Source: Thermoplasmata archaeon
GTDB lineage: Archaea; Thermoplasmatota; Thermoplasmata; Thermoplasmatales; Thermoplasmataceae
DNA length: 7,561 nt
Assembly: GCA_021804185.1 (NCBI GenBank)
Contig: JAJZKL010000037.1
Span: 1 to 7,561, forward strand
Direction: 5' to 3'
The notes under the pieces are model-generated. The model worked only from the letters and a program-made list of their open reading frames with translations, did not search any database and was not told the origin of the DNA. The stretch's first letter is position 1. Each line of letters opens with the position of its first letter. The translations under genes and the position numbers were made by a program. Below are positions 5,430 to 7,561 of the stretch, piece after piece.

Positions 5430-6719
5430 TCACAGGAGATAGGACATCCACAGACCCAGAAGAGATAGTGTCAGAACAGGAAATGCGAGGATAAATCCTA
5501 TTTTCATATAGTATCCGTAGGAAATCTTGAGCCCCTTCTTCCGGTCAAGGGTATATATCCATAACAGAGTGGCAAGGGAACCAATTGGCGTGAATTTCGG
5601 ACCGATGTCATTTGCGATCACATTGGCATATGCCAGAATATGCAGATTCGGTCCTGCCTGTATTGAGAGGTTGCCCAGCATAACCGCCGGCAGGTTGTTC
5701 ATTATTGAAGCCAGGAATGCAAACAGATAACCGGACAGCAACAAAGAAACAGGTTCGGGTAAGGTCTGGATCGCTAAAAGAAGATTCGAAATATCAAGGA
5801 TAAGACCCGCATTACCCATCCCTACAATTATTATATACATCCCGAGGGAAAACAATACAATCTGCCATGGGGCTTCCCTGATAATTTTTTTCGTATCAAT
5901 AGTTTTTCTGAAACTGACGACTATTAACAGCAAAGCTACTGCAGGTACGGCAATAAACGCAACCGGAATGCCCATCAGTCCTGTGATCGAATAGACAACC
6001 ACGAGAGCAATCAATGTGGGAACGGCTGAACGAACAATAGCGCGATCTTTTATCGCGTCCGTTTCCATAGAGGCAAAATTTGCTGTTAGAGTCCCCGGAA
6101 TACTCCTGCGGTAAACGAGAAGCAAAACTGAAAGGCTGGCAACGACGGAAATAAGGTCCGGAATGATCATTCTCTCCATGTAGCTCAGGAAATCAATGCG
6201 AAAATAGCTTGACATGATGATATTGACCAGATTACTTATCGTAAACGGCATGCTTGCAGTATCTGAAATGAAACCTATCGCCATGATAAACGCCAGGAAA
6301 GTCTTTTCATTCGCACCGGTTCTACGCAGCAAAGAATAGACAATCGGTGTGAGAACGAGTACCGCCCCGTCGTTGGCAAAGAATGCAGAAATCACAGAAC
6401 CCAGAAGAATCATAAAAACAAACAGCTTTATCCCCGATCCATGTGCAAGTTCTGCAATTTTTATTGCGGCATATTCAAAGAAACCGACCTCGTCGTATAT
6501 TAAGGAAAGCATGATGATTGCGATAAACGTAAATGTTGCATTCCAGACTATATTCCACACTTCAATTATCTGGGACAAGCCGACGATTCCAAGGGAAATT
6601 GTTGCAAATGCTCCTATGACGGCGGAATAACCTATACCCAGTTTAAATGGCCTTTTGGTAACAAGAATAATCGTAAAAGCAAAGATAACCAGGGATATGA
6701 AAAACTTCAGTGAATACAA
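5430..6719 (-). CDS. arsB: Arsenite efflux permease ArsB (TTG start)
   Basis: An integral membrane carrier exporting arsenite or antimonite, driven by membrane potential or, where ArsA is present, ATP. The 429 residues equal the E. coli ArsB length, and the conserved blocks match it closely: VWNIVWNATF at 54-63, FFANDGAVLVLTPIV at 113-127, GFISDTASMPF at 149-159 with SNLVNI at 162-167, APWQIVLFSLGMY at 283-295, SIMNNLPAVMLG at 338-349, YANVIANDIGPKFTPIGSLA at 364-383. The long hydrophobic stretches suit a protein of about 11-12 helices. The start is TTG at 6719: an in-frame TAG lies two codons upstream, the first ATG is residue 70, and GAAGGT stands 5 bases ahead. Strong similarity to ArsB itself makes NhaD or CitM-type relatives less likely. 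No arsR, arsA or arsC is adjacent on the left; the divergent neighbour is a radical SAM gene. Confidence 0.93.
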   Translation of the reverse strand: MYSLKFFISLVIFAFTIILVTKRPFKLGIGYSAVIGAFATISLGIVGLSQIIEVWNIVWNATFTFIAIIMLSLIYDEVGFFEYAAIKIAELAHGSGIKLFVFMILLGSVISAFFANDGAVLVLTPIVYSLLRRTGANEKTFLAFIMAIGFISDTASMPFTISNLVNIIMSSYFRIDFLSYMERMIIPDLISVVASLSVLLLVYRRSIPGTLTANFASMETDAIKDRAIVRSAVPTLIALVVVYSITGLMGIPVAFIAVPAVALLLIVVSFRKTIDTKKIIREAPWQIVLFSLGMYIIIVGMGNAGLILDISNLLLAIQTLPEPVSLLLSGYLFAFLASIMNNLPAVMLGNLSIQAGPNLHILAYANVIANDIGPKFTPIGSLATLLWIYTLDRKKGLKISYGYYMKIGFILAFPVLTLSLLGLWMSYLL

Positions 6720-6724
6720 TTCCT

Positions 6725-6730
6725 ACCTTC
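6725..6730 (-). promoter_or_regulatory. Shine-Dalgarno site supporting the TTG start of arsB
   Basis: GAAGGT (one base from GGAGGT) lies 5 bases before the TTG at 6719, with no ATG available upstream in frame before a stop. Confidence 0.5.
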
Positions 6731-6749
6731 AAACTGTATTTTCACGGAC

Positions 6750-6757
6750 TTAAAATT
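6750..6757 (-). promoter_or_regulatory. Candidate TATA box of arsB
   Basis: The minus strand reads AATTTTAA, centred about 34 bases before the arsB start. Transcription starting 25 bases downstream would leave a leader of about 10 bases carrying the SD. Confidence 0.35.
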
Positions 6758-6776
6758 TCTTCCGAAGTAGCATGGG

Positions 6777-6794
6777 TGCACAGATATGTGTACA
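6777..6794. promoter_or_regulatory. Candidate operator dyad between arsB and the radical SAM gene
   Basis: TGCACAGATATGTGTACA is symmetric at 14 of 18 positions (TG-ACA-ATAT-TGT-CA), the form expected for a winged-helix dimer such as ArsR/SmtB. It lies between the two divergent promoters. A 7-base inverted repeat, CAGCAGA/TCTGCTG (6793-6799 and 6817-6823), adjoins it. A dyad of this quality has roughly a one-in-five chance of arising somewhere in a gap this size, so support is modest. Confidence 0.3.
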
Positions 6795-6826
6795 GCAGAG
6801 CGACTGTCCGGTCAATTCTGCTGAGT

Positions 6827-6837
6827 AAAATTAATAC
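6827..6837 (+). promoter_or_regulatory. Candidate TATA box of the radical SAM gene
   Basis: AAAATTAATAC is centred about 29 bases before the ATG at 6862, and no SD intervenes. This suits a leaderless or very short-leader transcript. Confidence 0.35.
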
Positions 6838-6861
6838 AAAACTGCCAATTACGAAGCCATC

Positions 6862-7561
6862 ATGAATCGCAGTCTCATCAGGATGAACAATGGCATTCTC
6901 ACAATTGCGAGCGGGAACGAGGAAGTTGCGAACTTTGATTTTCAGGGAAGACTCCTGTTTTATACTAGTTCAGGTGTAACCTACAGGCGTTCATATGCCG
7001 GATTGTTGTACAGGCTCGCATGGGACAACGACTTAAGGGTGGTGGAAAAAATTCCGCCTTCTGAAGCGGAAACGATAATAAAACGCACTCTTGAAATGGC
7101 ACGAAATTTCCCGACTCAGGAAATCACGCCTGAGGAAAAGTCAGTGGTCTCAACAATTTCATCCAGAGACGTTTCATGGATGGATTCCGATGCTGCGTCG
7201 CTGGTAAACCTGTATTCCCGAATCCCTGTTCTCCCTCCCGACCAGGCCTCAAGCCTGTACCTGGAACTTGCGACCGGATGCAGATGGAACCGTTGTACAG
7301 TTTGCAGTTCATATAATTCAAGAGAATTCAACGGCAGGACGATCGATGAATTCCGGGAACACATTTCAAACGTGAAAGCAGTCATGGGCAAGGGACTACA
7401 CTCACGGAAGTCGGTCTTTCTCGGAGACGCGAATGCCCTCGACGTGGATCAGAAAGTTCTGCTTCAGGCACTGGATGACGTGAAGTCTGAATTGAATCTT
7501 CCCGTATTTGCTGCGTTCGACGTTTTCACAACCCCCAAGAGAAAGAATATGATACAGATCG
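6862..7561 (+). CDS. Radical SAM protein with CX4CX2C motif, N-terminal part (runs off right edge)
   Basis: From the ATG at 6862 the frame is open for 233 codons to the edge; the in-frame stop at 6832-6834 excludes a longer start. About 125 N-terminal residues of unknown type lead into LPPDQASSLYLELATGCRWN, whose C140 with C145 and C148 (GCRWNRCTVC) forms a CX4CX2C cluster motif rather than the usual CX3CX2C. Next come SSYNSREFNGRTIDEF and SVFLGDANAL, the latter in the position of a barrel strand. I recall prokaryotic radical SAM proteins with a similar 'GCxWNRCTFC ... LGDANAL' pattern, generally without assigned function. The three cysteines would hold a 4Fe-4S cluster that cleaves S-adenosylmethionine. 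The reaction is unknown. It is divergent from arsB with a 142-base shared gap, but an arsenic role is only speculation. The alternative start M8 (6883) is less well placed for the TATA-like box. Confidence 0.82.
   Translation, partial: MNRSLIRMNNGILTIASGNEEVANFDFQGRLLFYTSSGVTYRRSYAGLLYRLAWDNDLRVVEKIPPSEAETIIKRTLEMARNFPTQEITPEEKSVVSTISSRDVSWMDSDAASLVNLYSRIPVLPPDQASSLYLELATGCRWNRCTVCSSYNSREFNGRTIDEFREHISNVKAVMGKGLHSRKSVFLGDANALDVDQKVLLQALDDVKSELNLPVFAAFDVFTTPKRKNMIQI

Noticed and set aside
7116..7391. Minus-strand open frames of 91 and 65 residues at the right end.
   Set aside because: They are shadows of the radical SAM gene, which shows a clear cysteine motif in the plus frame.
6862..7561. 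Radical SAM gene as an arsenic-modifying enzyme such as ArsS.
   Set aside because: The only link is divergence from arsB; the visible sequence matches a different radical SAM pattern and the C-terminal part is missing.
1..7561. Search for CRISPR arrays, insertion sequences, phage genes or defence systems.
   Set aside because: No spaced direct repeats, transposase, integrase or terminal inverted repeats were seen; the genes are housekeeping, repair and resistance genes.

Overview
The window looks like a chromosomal segment of an acidophilic euryarchaeon, most likely order Thermoplasmatales. The main reason is the nicotinate phosphoribosyltransferase, whose length (392 aa), N-terminal sequence and C-terminal four-cysteine region resemble what I remember of the Thermoplasma acidophilum enzyme. 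The pattern of AT-rich TATA-like boxes about 25 bases upstream of start codons, without a Shine-Dalgarno (SD), is also archaeal. The assignment comes from reading the sequence, not from a database search.

Layout, left to right. (1) 1-87, minus: the first 29 codons of an aldehyde dehydrogenase running off the left edge. (2) 254-961, minus: an AlkD-type HEAT-repeat DNA glycosylase. (3) 1219-1575, plus: a DUF488/YeaO-family protein, convergent with and overlapping the next gene by 7 bases. (4) 4670-1569, minus: a tight operon cysS-pncA-pncB, with cysteinyl-tRNA synthetase followed by the two salvage enzymes nicotinamidase and nicotinate phosphoribosyltransferase. The genes touch or overlap, and both downstream genes start with TTG behind good SD sequences. 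(5) 5368-4790, minus: a histidine-phosphatase (phosphoglycerate-mutase-like) gene with a GTG start and a TATA box at leaderless distance. (6) 6719-5430, minus: an ArsB arsenite efflux permease with a TTG start. (7) 6862 to the right edge, plus: the first 233 codons of a radical SAM protein with a CX4CX2C cluster motif, divergent from arsB.

Functionally, pncA and pncB form two consecutive steps from nicotinamide to nicotinate mononucleotide (NAD salvage). arsB exports arsenite and the AlkD homologue repairs alkylated bases. No arsR, arsA, mobile element, CRISPR array, tRNA or rRNA was seen. Most of the window is ordinary core metabolism. The points most worth a second look are: an 18-base exact, same-frame match between the truncated aldehyde dehydrogenase and alkD, lying exactly at the window edge; an Asp in place of a zinc-ligand Cys in CysS; a TATA box embedded in an inverted repeat; the symmetric arsB/radical-SAM intergenic region; and frequent TTG starts.
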